Assembly: GCA_038501625.1 (NCBI GenBank)
Contig: JAZAYU010000175.1
Coordinates: 454,001-518,000 of the forward strand
DNA: 64,000 bases
Source: Corbicula japonica
Taxonomy: Eukaryota; Mollusca; Bivalvia; Venerida; Cyrenidae
Direction of reading: 5' to 3'
Numbering within the stretch: the stretch's first letter is position 1; the number at the start of each line of letters is the position of its first letter. This document shows, piece by piece, positions 1 through 11,463 of the stretch. The translations under genes and the position numbers were made by a program. Below the pieces are notes generated by a model, which had not been told where the DNA came from, searched no databases, and worked only from the letters and a program-made list of their open reading frames with translations.

Positions 1-965
1 AGTCACAGACATTTACATCTTACCACACTATATAAGTCAGAAAAGGAGAAAAAAACTATCAATTCAGCAAAGCTAACTGGGATAACATCAACAAGGATCT
101 CCAAACCCTAGCCCAAGACTTACAAAAGAACAAAGACAACACTGTAGAATCACTATGGAATCAATTCAAGAAGAAGATCGAGGACATGATATCTAAAGAA
201 CTACCATCAAAGATGTCAAGCAAAAGGAAATTTCTACCCTAGTTCATCCACAAACTTAAGAGAATGGTGAAGAGGAAAGTAAGGCTCTATAAGATGGCCA
301 AAGAGACTGGTAACTGGACCCACTTTAAGACCTAACAACGAGAGTGCAAAAAAGAATTTAAGAAAGCTGAAATCCGACATATTAACACCGCCATAGAAAA
401 AGGACTAGAAGAAAACAACACTTAACCATTTTGGCGATATGTGAAATCAAGAAGACAAGACAACATATGAGTTCAACCGCTTAAACACGAAAGCCAGCTC
501 TTCAACAATAGCAAAGACAAAGCACAAATCTTGGCCGACCAGTTCAAGTCCGTGTTTGCAAAGCACAATAACAACCGACCTCAAACAAGTAAAAGACCCA
601 AATTCCCACTTAACCCACCGATAATAACGACAAAGGGCGTCATAAAACTGTTATCCGGTATTAACATCAACAAAGAAAGAGGACCAGATGATATACCTAA
701 CATCATGTTGAAAAATTGTGCAAAAACTCTAGCTCCCGCCCTCCGTCACATATTCCAGACCTCAGTGGACACAGGGACACTACCAGCTGACTGGTTAAGC
801 CGAACATCACGGCTGTTTTCAAGAAGGGTGACTCTCATCTTACAGGTCTGTCCCCTTGACCAGGGTGAGTTGCAAGCTGCTTGAGCACATCATCTGCAAA
901 CATATTCTTGACCATTTGGAAAACAGCAAGATCTTAACTTCGCTCAACCACGGTTTTAGCCCTTT
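1..965 (+). mobile_element. Decayed non-LTR retrotransposon, reverse-transcriptase N-terminal part
   Basis: The conceptual translation resembles the start of a LINE reverse transcriptase of the CR1/Jockey type. Around 531-800 it reads FKSVF, then RGPDDIPNIMLKNCAKTLAP, then DTGTLPADW. After frame changes it continues as ITAVFKKGDSHL near 805-842 and VSCKLLEHIICKH-LDHLE near 862-925. These are RT motifs 0-2 and the linker before them. At least two frameshifts and several stops (for example near 240, 335 and 424) break the frame. The element stops matching near 965, before the YADD active site, so it is 3'-truncated and cannot code for an active enzyme. It also runs off the left edge of the window. 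Clade assignment is from memory of family motifs. Confidence 0.8.
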
Positions 966-1302
966 AAAATACTGTCGAAAGGTTAAAGTATGGGCAATGT
1001 GGACATTGAAAAAAAAAGACAAAAAAAGGAAACAGGATAACGTGCCGTCACGATTTACATTTCATGAAAATAAATTTATTATATTTATAAGTTTTTTTTG
1101 AAACTATGGTTACAAAAACACTACTCAATTCAACAAAGGCATTAAACAGATGACTACTGGTATGTTTTGTTAAATTTAAGGAAAAGTGAGTACAAATGTC
1201 AAACACGAATATTAATGCAAGATATCTAATTTTAGTAAAGGTGTGGAAAGCAAATAAATTGAAATATTAAAACAGTTTTGAGTATACATATTGTCAAAAG
1301 GG
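966..1302. other. AT-rich stretch without a recognised feature
   Basis: Nothing recognised; short ORFs here are not supported by any family motif. Confidence 0.5.
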
Positions 1303-1745
1303 TGAAATATGCATATCAGGAATCGCCACATTCAGAAAAAACAGCCTCCCCCCACAGTCAAGAAGAAGAGAGGGAGAGAGCATGGTTAATAAAATGATCA
1401 GTTTCAAAAGAGACACCACTAACAATTAACAAAAATGAGAACCCGAAGGGTTACCGCCTTGGAACGGTCATTGGCAAATCTAATTGCCACTGGGGGTTAA
1501 AACCAGGTTCTAGGGTGCAACAACCTCACACGTGCCCCAACAGGTTCTCATAGCACAAAACAAATACAAGTTGTCTTGGTGAAACAACTCCAACCCACTA
1601 ATCGGCTCAACAATGTTGCATGCAAAAGCACACAAACATATAAAACATAAGAATCTAATAGCATTGCAAAGCCAAAGGGCGGGTACTCAATTATCTTACC
1701 GAGACCAGAGCTCCTGGAGTAAAATCAGCAAGAACACGATGACAG
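1303..1745. repeat. Dispersed repeat, copy 1
   Basis: The segment from GTGAAATATGCATATCAG to AGAACCCGA (about 1303-1447) recurs, diverged, at 43448-43585 in the same orientation. The remainder (GGGTTACCGCC to about 1745) is probably part of the same repeat but has no second copy in this window, so its right boundary is a guess. No coding capacity. Confidence 0.55.
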
Positions 1746-3257
1746 AGATAAAAGAAACAAATCGAGCTTCTCGTTTTTTTTTTAAGAAAAGATTTCCCTA
1801 TAAACCTTCATAAACTCTTAAGCGCCTGCCACCGTCGTGCAACCAAAGAGGTCAGCATAATGATCAACTGTAGAAGGGTTAATCACCAAGCATGCAGAGC
1901 GCTGTAAAATATAATGTTAGTAGCCTTTCTTCTTAAATTTACAGATGGTTTTTACGAATAACCGGGAGAAATTAACATTGCCCTTTATTTTCTTAAGTTT
2001 ATAAATTAAATCTCCATAAAAAACTGGCTGTGAAATACCTTGTTGCAATAGTGATTTTAAACTGCACCTTTAGTTATGAATTAGATCTGGGTATCGACGA
2101 TAAAGAACGATTGCTTTATTTCCTTGTAATTCTATTTATTTTATGTTAAAAACCAAAGACAAAACATTCATTAATTATGCAACTTGACCAATGTCTTTGA
2201 ACGTGAAAGCTTGAAATATATTATACAGCTTTCCTTGATTACTACACAACTTAATATATAAAATATATATCTCTACACTGTTTGATTGAAAAACATGTAA
2301 TTATGGACAATGTGATAGTTTTTATTTAACTATTTTATACTAAATGTTAGGCACAGCGTTCAAACTATATAAGTAATCGAAGGTCTTCAAACACCAATTA
2401 TAAAATATTACCTAACCGAAATCAAACTATACCTTTTGAACTGAAGCATCATCAAGTAAACCATTTGTACAGCTCATTTACCAACATTGTCTCTAAAATC
2501 TTCATCTTAGGTACAGGTAAGAAAATCTACAATAATATAGAGTAGCGCATGTAAAGGAGATATTTGAAGGACATGAAACTGGCCTCAAGCCCAGCAACAC
2601 CTACCAAACATTTAGTAAACATCAGGTAAATTATCACATTGTTGCAGAAGAAAATCGAATAGAAAACATATTTTTCATTATATACACAGCGATTCTCGCA
2701 AACGGAGAAAAGTATTTAGTGATTGTTTGTTCTACCCCAATGTTGATTCAATGTATTATTTTCATAAAACTCAAAGGCGATACAATACATGCAATTAATA
2801 AAAAAGCAAAATAATACATCGTTTTATGTTTTAAGATTAAAGAGTATTTTGTTGATATAAAGTGGATAAGAATACGTTAATTTTTAATCAGTTTATTGAG
2901 AACATGGTAAAGAATCTTTGTCAGTGAAGGTATAGCTAGTAAATTGTAAATTATACAATTTATGAAATCTGTTTAAAATTATTAGTCAATTTTCGAATTT
3001 CCAACACCTGTACTTTTTCAAGAAAATTACAGACTTTTTTATTTAGGTTACATCCATTTTGAACAGGGTATTGTTTATATATTTTATATGTATTCGATCT
3101 ACCTGGAATGGAATATTTGATCTCAAGATCACTTTACTCATTTAATCTACGTTAAGCTTACTTTCATCGCAAAGACGATATTACAGAGTCTGGAAGTATT
3201 TAACTGACTTGTCGAATTATTCTTTAACATGTCATAAAAGCAGGTTTCAAATGGAAA
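1746..3257. other. AT-rich intergenic DNA, nothing recognised
   Basis: No ORF with family motifs, RNA gene or clear repeat structure found. A homopolymer T run lies near 1773. Confidence 0.5.
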
Positions 3258-3259
3258 TA

Positions 3260-4497
3260 CGAGGGTTGTTCAATATATAATGAGACTGTCCTCATATATT
3301 TTTATTCTGACATGAAATATATCAAAATTTGGTATCATTATTAAATATAACTTATCCTTGATAAGAATACCGGCTTTGGTAGAAAAAATATAATGCGACA
3401 TAGAAATTATGATCATTCCAAAAACCATAGTAACGCGTTATCGCCCCGTCCATTCTGTATTATAAAGACATACATTATAATATAAAGTAAAGTAAGAACC
3501 TATTTTAGCAATTACATAAAAATCCGCCAATAATTTGTTCGCTATATCAATGACCTCATATGAAAAAATGACGTCATTTGGTTGTAAAACGTTGAAATAA
3601 TCAACATTTGTTTACGGTCACCCTTACACGTTGTCACTTAAAAATGATGACACAAGAACGTATGGAAGTGCGGGCAAACATTAAGTTTTGTATGAATTTA
3701 GGTAAATCGGCAACGAAAACATTTACAATGTTACAAGAGACTAAGGGGAAAGACAGTGCTTGTCGTGTGTTAGTATTTAGATGGCACAAACAGTTTTCTG
3801 AGGGACATACAGCACTAAATGACGAGCAAAGGTTCGGTAGTAAGAAGTCCGTGACAGCGTCATGCGTAGCGTCAATTCAGTCAGCGCTTGATATGGACCG
3901 ACGTTTAATGGTGCGGGAGCTTGCCGAAATTGCTGAAGGAGCTTTGGAACTGCGCATCGCATACTGACAAAAGATTTAAGCATGAGAAAAATTAATTAAA
4001 TATTTAATACATAAAAGTGTTGCATAATTCCTATAGAGGTTCAGTAATATCGTATATATAAGTATATCGGCGTTTTTCTATATAAAATCATAATAAAAAC
4101 ATAAGAATTCATTTATTTAGTTTTAAGACATTTATAATTCCTGCATTAATATTTATCAGTTAATAAGTCATTAATTTGTGGGCTGCACGCCACCAATGAT
4201 GTGTTCTGCATTCGGCAGCTTATTTTGAAAAGCTATGAATGTAACAAAACAATATAGCGACGTTTACAATGCGATCGACGTCGCTAACGTCGCGACATAT
4301 TTGTTGCCCGGGGGCGATGATGCAAACATGACCTTCTTATAAATGCTGTAACTTTAAAGCTGTTTTGTGGATTTTTTAAATATTTTCTGAATGTATTCAG
4401 AAATGAATGAACTTTGTTATTATCTATTGCATATTACCGTTAAATGTTTCAAATAAAAGATATGAACACAGTCTCATTATATATTGAACACCCCTCG
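3260..4497 (+). mobile_element. Non-autonomous mariner-family transposon with TA target duplication
   Basis: The ends form a nearly perfect terminal inverted repeat of about 29 bp: the left end reads CGAGGGTTGTTCAATATATA and the right end is its complement with one or two changes. Each end is flanked by TA (3258-3259 and 4498-4499), the standard mariner target duplication. The interior keeps only the DNA-binding part of the transposase (3644-3967). The region from 3990 to 4460 is AT-rich and shows no DD34D catalytic domain. Total length of 1238 bp is near a full mariner, so the catalytic half seems replaced or decayed beyond recognition. Confidence 0.9.
3644..3984 (+). pseudogene. Mariner transposase, N-terminal helix-turn-helix remnant
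   Basis: The reading frame from the ATG at 3644 contains RANIKFCMNLGKSATKTF and VFRWHKQFSEG, the first HTH of Mos1/SETMAR-type mariner transposases, followed by the second HTH region (DMDRRLMVRELAEIAE). The frame is lost just after AEIAE. The expected continuation (HRILTKDLSM) is readable in another frame at 3939-3984, so a small indel disrupts it. No catalytic aspartates follow. The protein would bind mariner ends but could not cut DNA. It lies wholly inside the element at 3260-4497. Confidence 0.85.
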
Positions 4498-4499
4498 TA

Positions 4500-5266
4500 A
4501 TCCTTGAAGAACAATACAAACAATGAAGTAAATGTACTGTTTTTTTTTAATGGTAGTAAGGACCACGGCTCCAACAATTTACCAGAATAATATGTTTAAT
4601 ACAACGAACTCAATTAAGATAGAGAAGAAAGCAGCCCTTGAACCAGAAGCACACTTGGTTCTCTTCTTATTTATAATATTGCGAAATGCTGATGGCGACA
4701 ACTTAACCGCCACTTGGCATAATCCGTAAGTGATTATGCCATATCGCCACCGAAATAGTAGAAACTGACTTCTAGGCAAGACAGAAACAAAAATTATTTG
4801 TGTTCTCTATTGTCCAAGCAGAGCCACGTCCCATACTCCCCAGTATGTTGAAATACGGTCGAATAATTGAAGGGCCTTTTGTAACCCATGCAGAGAATGG
4901 TACTAGCAAAGAATGGTAGAACCACATCTTTAAACAGACCTGTAGATGACTAAGGAATTTATGGATATCGAATAAATTCGTACCTATATAACATATGTAG
5001 CTACATAACTTTTTAGACTAAACAAGCCTAAATATGAACAAATAAAAAAAACTAGCAACTAATCAGATTTCGACAGGCATACTGCAGGCGATACCTTAAT
5101 GAACCACTGCAACAATTCAAATGTTACAAGAAGTCAATTGTCTTTCTTATCTTATGAACTTTCTTAACCATTAACAGTTTTCTTATGACGAATGCTTAAA
5201 TAAGAACTTCCAGATCTTCATTTTAGGTTCCCATATTAATCAACGAAAAGTGAACAGTAAGGTTAA
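4500..5266. other. AT-rich intergenic DNA, nothing recognised
   Basis: No supported gene or repeat. The overlapping ORFs on both strands at 4532-4779 have no family motif. Confidence 0.5.
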
Positions 5267-5420
5267 TGAGCTGGGGTGGTTGTCTCGAAAATTTCCCGAA
5301 TCGTAAAGTTGCGACAAAGATTACGAGAGTGCAACGATGAAACTAAGTTGTCATTGTTTCATTGTCTGGAAGAGCATCGTAACGTTCTCGTTTCTCAGAC
5401 CCAACATACGATGTCGTATA
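5267..5420 (+). repeat. Dispersed repeat with GGGTG-TTGTCTCGAA end, copy 1
   Basis: Begins GGGGTGGTTGTCTCGAA and contains several CGTAA/TTACGA-type motifs (TTACGAGAG, CATCGTAACG). The complement of 23640-23795 begins with a similar end and carries the same motif set, so the two are inverted, diverged copies of one repeat. Non-coding. Confidence 0.5.
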
Positions 5421-5817
5421 TGCTAAGATGGCTCTGTGTAGTTTATAAATAGCTCGGTTTTCGCCTTGTTGCATACACTTTTTGCGGCACCTAATACAAA
5501 CTGAAAATATGTGTCGGAAATGGCAGATTAAATAAAATGGTTGCTCAAATTTACCGTGTTATCCTATAGTTAGTTCGAGAGCAAAGCCATCCACTGTAAA
5601 AGAAGTTCAACATACTTTCACTTTATCAATTTTAACAGTGTACTAATATGAACTAAGGCACTGCCTCTCTCGGAATCGACGAATTTAAAGAGATGTGCAT
5701 CGAATGTTTAACAGTAAAACAAAGAAACAAGTCATCATTTGTTGTTTTACTTTTTAACCAAAACTGATCAAGGTTGTAAGATGTATTATGAAGAGCTTTT
5801 GGTGTAAAACGACTTTT
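5421..5817. other. Intergenic DNA, nothing recognised
   Basis: No supported feature. Confidence 0.4.
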
Positions 5818-5997
5818 GCATTATTAATCTCTTCTTCTGCGGTGAGCGCTTATTTGAACAGCTGGTGTTACACGGGTTTATTGTTGTTTTACACAGAGTG
5901 GTTTTTTGCATTATTTATCTCTTCTTCTGCGGTGAGCGCTTATTTGAACAGCTGGTGTTACACGGGTTTATTGTTGTTTTACACAGAGTGGTTGTTC
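5818..5997 (+). repeat. Two tandem copies of a 90-bp unit
   Basis: The unit starting GCATTATTAATCTCTTCTTC at 5818 repeats at 5908 with only a few changes. Because 90 is divisible by three, an ORF (5788-6060) stays open through both copies and would encode a hydrophobic 30-residue repeat. I see no start context, family match or neighbouring exon that makes this a gene, so I list it as a tandem duplication. Confidence 0.85.
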
Positions 5998-6416
5998 TAC
6001 ACAAAGTCTTTTCAGGTTTCTAAGCTTTTATTTGCGGTTTATAAAATAAATCCACAATAACAATTTTACAACTAATAATTTTTGATTCACAAAGTAATGT
6101 CTTAAGATTTTTAGCTTAATTTCCCTTTTTAATTTTAAAGTTCACAAAGTCCCTTTAACATTTTGCTACTAAACATGTTATAATTTGATTTTCAATATTA
6201 AATACCAAATTATTTGTTATGAGGCAATTTCAAATAATGTAGAAATTTCAATCATAAAAGATGCAACACTACATCTAAGTGAGCTGAATGATTCTGTGAA
6301 GTTTGGAAGAATATGTTGAATACACCAGTTTTCCTGTAAACTCTTAGTTAAACAGCACTTAGTGACAGTAGAGAAATTTATTATCTAAATAGAATGAAAC
6401 ATTCAAATTAGTCCAG
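5998..6416. other. AT-rich intergenic DNA, nothing recognised
   Basis: No supported feature. Confidence 0.4.
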
Positions 6417-7460
6417 ATTTATATAGCACTCTTCATATGTTCAAAAGTGCTTTACAACAAGCAAGATATAGCAATATAATACAATAAGAATTAATAAAGC
6501 ATGGGCAAATAAAACATAGAGCAAAAAAATAAAATAAAAATAAAAAAAATAAAAAAAATAAAACTTGGATAAAAAAGTTTGCATGAAAAACATAGTAGAA
6601 AGTTAAAAAAACAAGTGCGTTGATGTGTAGATAACACATTATAGCATCACTCTCCGTTCAAAATCAACCCAGTGTCTTATGATTGTTAATATATCCAGTT
6701 AAACTTAATCAACATTATACATAGTATGAGCGGAAAGGGTGTTTTAGCTGTCATTTGAAAGTGTCAAGTGTCTGTTCGGTTCTAAATAACTCTGGCAGTG
6801 CATTCCATAACCTTGTTGCAGCATGGGTAAAGCTACTGTTTCCAAAAGTCACAGTTCTGGTATGTGGTACTACAAGTGTTAAAGAACTGCTAGAACGAAG
6901 GTCTCTAGCTGGTCGGTACACACACAATAAGTCAATAATGTACTGTGGGCACTGTCCATTGAGAGCCTTGTAAGTGTATAGTAGGACCTTGTAATAAATC
7001 TGTTGACATATTGGTAGCCAATGAAGTTCCTTGAACACTGGTGTTATAAGGTCATGACGAGGAGTTTTTATCAAGATTCTGGCAGCTGTATTCTGAACCC
7101 GTTGTAGTTTATTCATTGTCAGTTTTGGAATAACGAAGAGCAATGTATTACAATAGTTAAGCTTTGATGTTACTAGACAATTAACTAATGTTTTTGTAGC
7201 ATCTGTTGTAAGGTAATTCCGTATGCATCCGATGATTCACAGCTGGTGGTAGGCAGATCTACAGACAGTGTTGACATGTTTCTCCATGTCCATTTGTGAA
7301 AATGATGCATTAGACCATGTTAAACACAGATAGCACCTACTGGCTTGGTATACATCGTAAAGTATTTCGGTCCTAATATACCGGTAGATCCCTGTGGAAC
7401 ACTGAAATTCGTAATAACTGGATCGGATAGCTCTTTCTTTTCTTCCCTCTACTGTCTAGA
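6417..7460 (-). mobile_element. Non-LTR retrotransposon, 3' half
   Basis: Read on the minus strand, 7143-6751 encodes the region after the RT palm of LINE proteins: NKLQRVQNTAARIL, then PVFKELHWLPICQQIYYK, YKALNGQCPQYIIDLL and RLWNALPELFR. Upstream in the same frame is LTTDATKTLVNCLVTSKLNY, broken by one stop near 7235. Further upstream (7465-7320) SVPQGSTG and the LGPKYFTMYTKPVGAIC-like stretch are RT motif 4. The segment that should hold the FADD box between them is missing, so there is an internal deletion. The 3' end near 6417 has the structure TTTATATAGCACT plus an A-rich stretch, typical of CR1/L2-type tails. Inactive. Confidence 0.85.
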
Positions 7461-7465
7461 ACAGT

Positions 7466-7800
7466 TAACCTGGTCTTCCCACAGCATTTCATGTGAAGCT
7501 GTTTTCCTGAAATATTAAAATCAACCGCAAATTAATTTATCTTCAAAAATAATTTTATATCTTAAGGCTTTTATAAATTCATTTGTCGACAGTTAAAATT
7601 GATTTAAAATATTAAGACATACATTTCTTTTGCTTATTTAACAAAGGCCTTTACCAATTAAGAAGTTCTGTTTATTTAAAGCTTATCCAATAATAAACCA
7701 TAAATGAAGTACCACTTAGACCCATACAGGGGCTATTGTAAGGGCCTAAAGGATTTTGAATGATTTAAAGAACATTTTGGACAGTTTGGTTGTGAACAAA
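7466..7800. other. Intergenic DNA, nothing recognised
   Basis: No supported feature. Confidence 0.4.
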
Positions 7801-7870
7801 ATTGACCAGTAATGACCAGCATTGACCAGAAATGATCACCTTTGACCAGTTATGACCACTATTGACCACC
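7801..7870 (+). repeat. Seven units of a 10-bp tandem repeat, consensus WWTGACCASN
   Basis: Seven consecutive decamers: ATTGACCAGT, AATGACCAGC, ATTGACCAGA, AATGATCACC, TTTGACCAGT, TATGACCACT, ATTGACCACC. The period is exactly 10 with no indels. A further ATTGACCAGT lies at about 7888. Confidence 0.9.
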
Positions 7871-8926
7871 GGCCCACTCAATACTCAATTGACCAGTCAA
7901 TAGGCCAACCCTGCTATTATACATTCATGCAGCTTTAATAAATGAAAATAAAGAAAATTTATGCAAACCTTTTATCTGTTTACTATGTTAATGTTCATAT
8001 TCTGTGCCGTAGCTGTCTACCAATTCTGCATAAGTTTCTATAGGCTTCATAACCTTGATGATACACATCTCTGAAAATAAATGTTTTATTTTAAATCTTC
8101 GCTGATAACAGTAAACTAATAATTTAGTTATACAGTACCTTTTGTGGCTTATGAAGATGTATATAAATTGCTGTTGCAGTTAACAGTGAACAATTCATAC
8201 TGTTGCCATAATTTATTTATTATATGTAAGGTCTTTTTATTAAAATCACATACAAGGAAGATGGAAATGATGAAACATTTCATGCCATCTTTAATTCCAG
8301 AGTGTTATCACATTTTAAAGACCATATAAAGATGTGCCAGCTGATATGAATCTACATATATGCTATCTGATCTGGATTTACATGGGCTGACCATTTGTGC
8401 TAAAAAGTTGTGTCCATGAAGTATGTTAAGTTATTGACTGTGAAAACTAAAACAGCATTGTTTTCTTCCTAAACAACGTGAACAAAATTTTGAGATTTAT
8501 CCACTAAATAAAGGATTAAATAAGTGACCAAAGGGACCCATAATGTATTTACAACATGGTCTGCAGAGAAACTTTGTGGCTATTGATTCTGTGTCTTCCA
8601 AAAATTTGGCATGTTCAGGTGAGTTTGTGTGAACATGCCAGAGATTATGGTACACCATAGCAGGGCTAAACAAATTTAGATTTTTTAGTAACTACAATGT
8701 AGTCTAAAACTAGCTGGGTAAACATTTCAGCTACAATGTAGTCCCACTTTTGCCCAAATAAGCAAATTCTGATTAGTCAGTATTAACAGTACAGAAAGAA
8801 ACAGGAAATTCAAGAGGAACCATTTATACATGGGGGGCTTGATAATGTTAAAATAGATCTCAAAACATGTTATTTTGTAATAAACTTATTGCTGTTGTAA
8901 TATGATATGCATATAGTGCTAAAAGA
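7871..8926. other. AT-rich intergenic DNA, nothing recognised
   Basis: No supported gene. The ORF at 8144-8329 has no family motif. Confidence 0.5.
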
Positions 8927-8934
8927 GAATTGAG

Positions 8935-9983
8935 CAGGGTTGGCAAAATGCCGGCAAATACGAGTATTGTCCATGCCGGCGGTATTTACCGGTATTTACC
9001 GGCAAATACTGGCAATTACTGGCAAATACTGGTCAATTCAATTTACCAGGCTGGAATTTATACAATATTATCTATTATCAGCATTTATATAGATAATTTC
9101 AAGTTTACCCATTAATTGCCATTATATTTATACTTAAGTTTAACACTTTTATCACTTTATCCATAATAAATAAAAATTTAAGTACTGAACAAGTGGTCAT
9201 TTGAATTGACCACCCATGGAATTTATTCAATACAATGTATCCCTTAAAGTCAGCATATGGACAAATTCAAATTTCAATTATTAACAATAATGCAGTCAGC
9301 ATTTTAGAGGGTTAATTTTAATTATAAACAAGTAATGTACACAACTTACAATAAATATACATGAATACAATAATAAATGAGGTTTAGATACAAAGAAGCC
9401 TCTGTCTACCAGTCAGTCTCTTCTTTCCCCCTAAGATACCTGTAACGGAACACCAGTTTGGCAGCTTTCTGCAGTCACACCAATACACAACCACTTACTT
9501 GCACCAAGACAAATTGTATAGGTTATTTATGACACTTTACTGTTGCCTTTGTTGCCCCTGGCTATTATAGCCCCCCCCCCCCCGTAAAGTTGTTTTAATA
9601 GACTAGACATTATGGCCTTGCTTGTGTCAATGGCCAGGTGCACAGGTGGATCAGCATTAATTTCTTACCTGCTGTATTTTTGGTTCTTAGAGTAAAAAAA
9701 GACAATTCTGTAAGAATTATTTTTACTTTAAAGTGCCTAAAGTGATAACCAGATATGAAATTTAATTAAAATATATGAGTAATTTTATTATTATTATGAT
9801 TATACATTAATAACAGTCAACTAAGTTAAGATTTCTGCAGTATTTTAAGGCAAAAAAACTCATCTGAGTAGTATTTGCCAGTATTTTCCAGTATTTGCCA
9901 CTTTGGGGAGTATTTTCCAGGGCGGTAAATACCGGTAAATACCACTGGTAAATACCGGGGGTGGTATTTACTGCCCAAGCCTG
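8935..9983. mobile_element. Non-autonomous hAT-type transposon with 8-bp target duplication
   Basis: The element starts CAGGGTTGGC and ends GCCCAAGCCTG, so both ends open with CAG as in hAT elements. The flanks are an identical 8-bp duplication GAATTGAG at 8927-8934 and 9984-9991. Next to each terminus are many short motifs of the form TACCGG/TACTGG (8947-9045 and 9880-9965, mostly inverted between ends), as expected for subterminal transposase-binding sites. The roughly 800 bp between them has no transposase ORF. It includes a C run near 9571. Length 1049 bp. Confidence 0.92.
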
Positions 9984-9991
9984 GAATTGAG

Positions 9992-10906
9992 CATATCAAA
10001 TTAACGTTTAAACTAGTCTACACTAAAAAAATTGAGCTATCCCACAGACAAGCAATCAGATATTTTGAGATTGTCCGATACAATTTTCAGCTTGTCCAAG
10101 GCGTCGGGCTAGTGGGTTTGTCCAGCCATGCATAGTCATGTAAAGGAAGGGCAAATTCTGTGCTGTTTGAGTGTTTGTACAGTTTATTATAGGTAAATTA
10201 AAAAAAAATTCCTCTCCAGTAGTCTAATTTTTCTCCTATTCCAGTTTCATGCTCTTTGAACCAGATTTGTCAGGCATCTTTTATATGTATACTTCAAACT
10301 GAAATACAAATTACAAAAAACAAAATTTATAAATGATATTATTTGCCTATACATGCATATACCTTCCAATGACTTAATTTATATTTCTTAGTGACAGACT
10401 TCTTTAAAGTCGCCGGACTGTCGGACCTGTCCGGTAAAATTTGGACTGGTCTGATGGGATTTTCAATGTTGTAGGACCAAATATCCGGCAAAAATTTGAT
10501 CGGCATATTCCAATTTTACTCCCTAAATTACAATTTTACTCGCTGTTTTGATTCGAGACTGTTCTGAGGGAAATGAGTGGATATCCAAATGAAATATTTT
10601 ACGTATTTGTCATAATGACAATTTGTTATTTTGTTCCACTGAAAAAAAACAACAACAAAAACACCCTCAATACTGTGTTTTGCTTACTAAATCATTAATG
10701 TGTTAAATGTTTCAGTCGGACAGAAATTGTTTTGGTCAGACAGATTTTCACATCTTGTCTGACACTTTTTTTACAATTTTTAGGAAGTCTGTAGTGATCA
10801 TTACACTCAAACATCTAGACCAAGGCATGTATACAAAAGTTCGACACAATTTATTGGACTGTGAAAAACTAATTAAAATAAATAAATTTTCAAATTTATA
10901 TCAATT
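9992..10906. other. Intergenic DNA with scattered GTCCG/GTCGGAC motifs
   Basis: No gene supported. Segments near 10065-10130 and 10395-10500 share GTCCG, CTTGTCC and GTCGGAC words and may be a decayed repeat, but I could not define ends. The ORF at 10707-10946 has no recognised motif. Confidence 0.4.
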
Positions 10907-11070
10907 AATTAATGGTCAACACGGCTTCACCATGCAACACATTTGAACTTGTTTGACAAATCAGAGGTGTAGAAATCCACTCGACTGCTCGCCATGGCAA
11001 GTAAATGATCCGTTGGGTCGAAGGAAGCAGCCAAAACACTCGACCGGCAGGGCCAGGGTTTTTCTAACCT
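10907..11070 (-). repeat. CACGG-hairpin repeat, diverged inverted copy
   Basis: Its complement shares with 20440-20560 the order: CCTG(C)CGGTCGAGTG-like start, TTTCTACACCTCTG, then a GGTGAAGCCGTGTTGACCA stretch equivalent to the hairpin ACGGCTTCGCCGT of the other copies. Divergence is high. It lies just outside the left end of the large transposon. Confidence 0.55.
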
Positions 11071-11283
11071 TTTTGAGAGTCCGGAAAACAGACCCTTTCC
11101 CAAAGTTAACGGACCCATTCCCAATAGGAAATTTCTTCCACTTTTCCCAAATGAATCCACTGATAATTTTCAAAACATTAGAAACGGTGTTAACTTTCGC
11201 TTTACGGTGTATTTTGTTGATAAAAATTCCTAGAAGTTTCACGCGCAAAAATTTTCCCGATTCTAGCTAAGGTACTTTTCCCA

Positions 11284-11317
11284 CATCCTCGGAGACCCAG
11301 TGGTGATTCCGCTCGCT
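11284..11317 (+). repeat. Left terminal inverted repeat of the large transposon
   Basis: 34 bp identical to the complement of 19975-20008. After it the similarity resumes as CCCCTGGGACAATTAG beyond a short indel. Confidence 0.95.
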
Positions 11318-11463
11318 ACATCACCCCTGGGACAATTAGTTTGAATTTCATCGATTTACCGCTTAACGAATACTATCATTTCATTGGTTTCATCCTAATT
11401 TTCGGATGCGCGAGATCACCAATGAAAATGATCCTTACAAATCGCTTCGGTTAAACTGCCAAG

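Noticed and set aside
7801..7870. CRISPR-like array
   Set aside because: Units are contiguous decamers without spacers, and the DNA is eukaryotic.
10707..10946. ORF of 79 codons as a gene
   Set aside because: No family motif and no splice partner seen.
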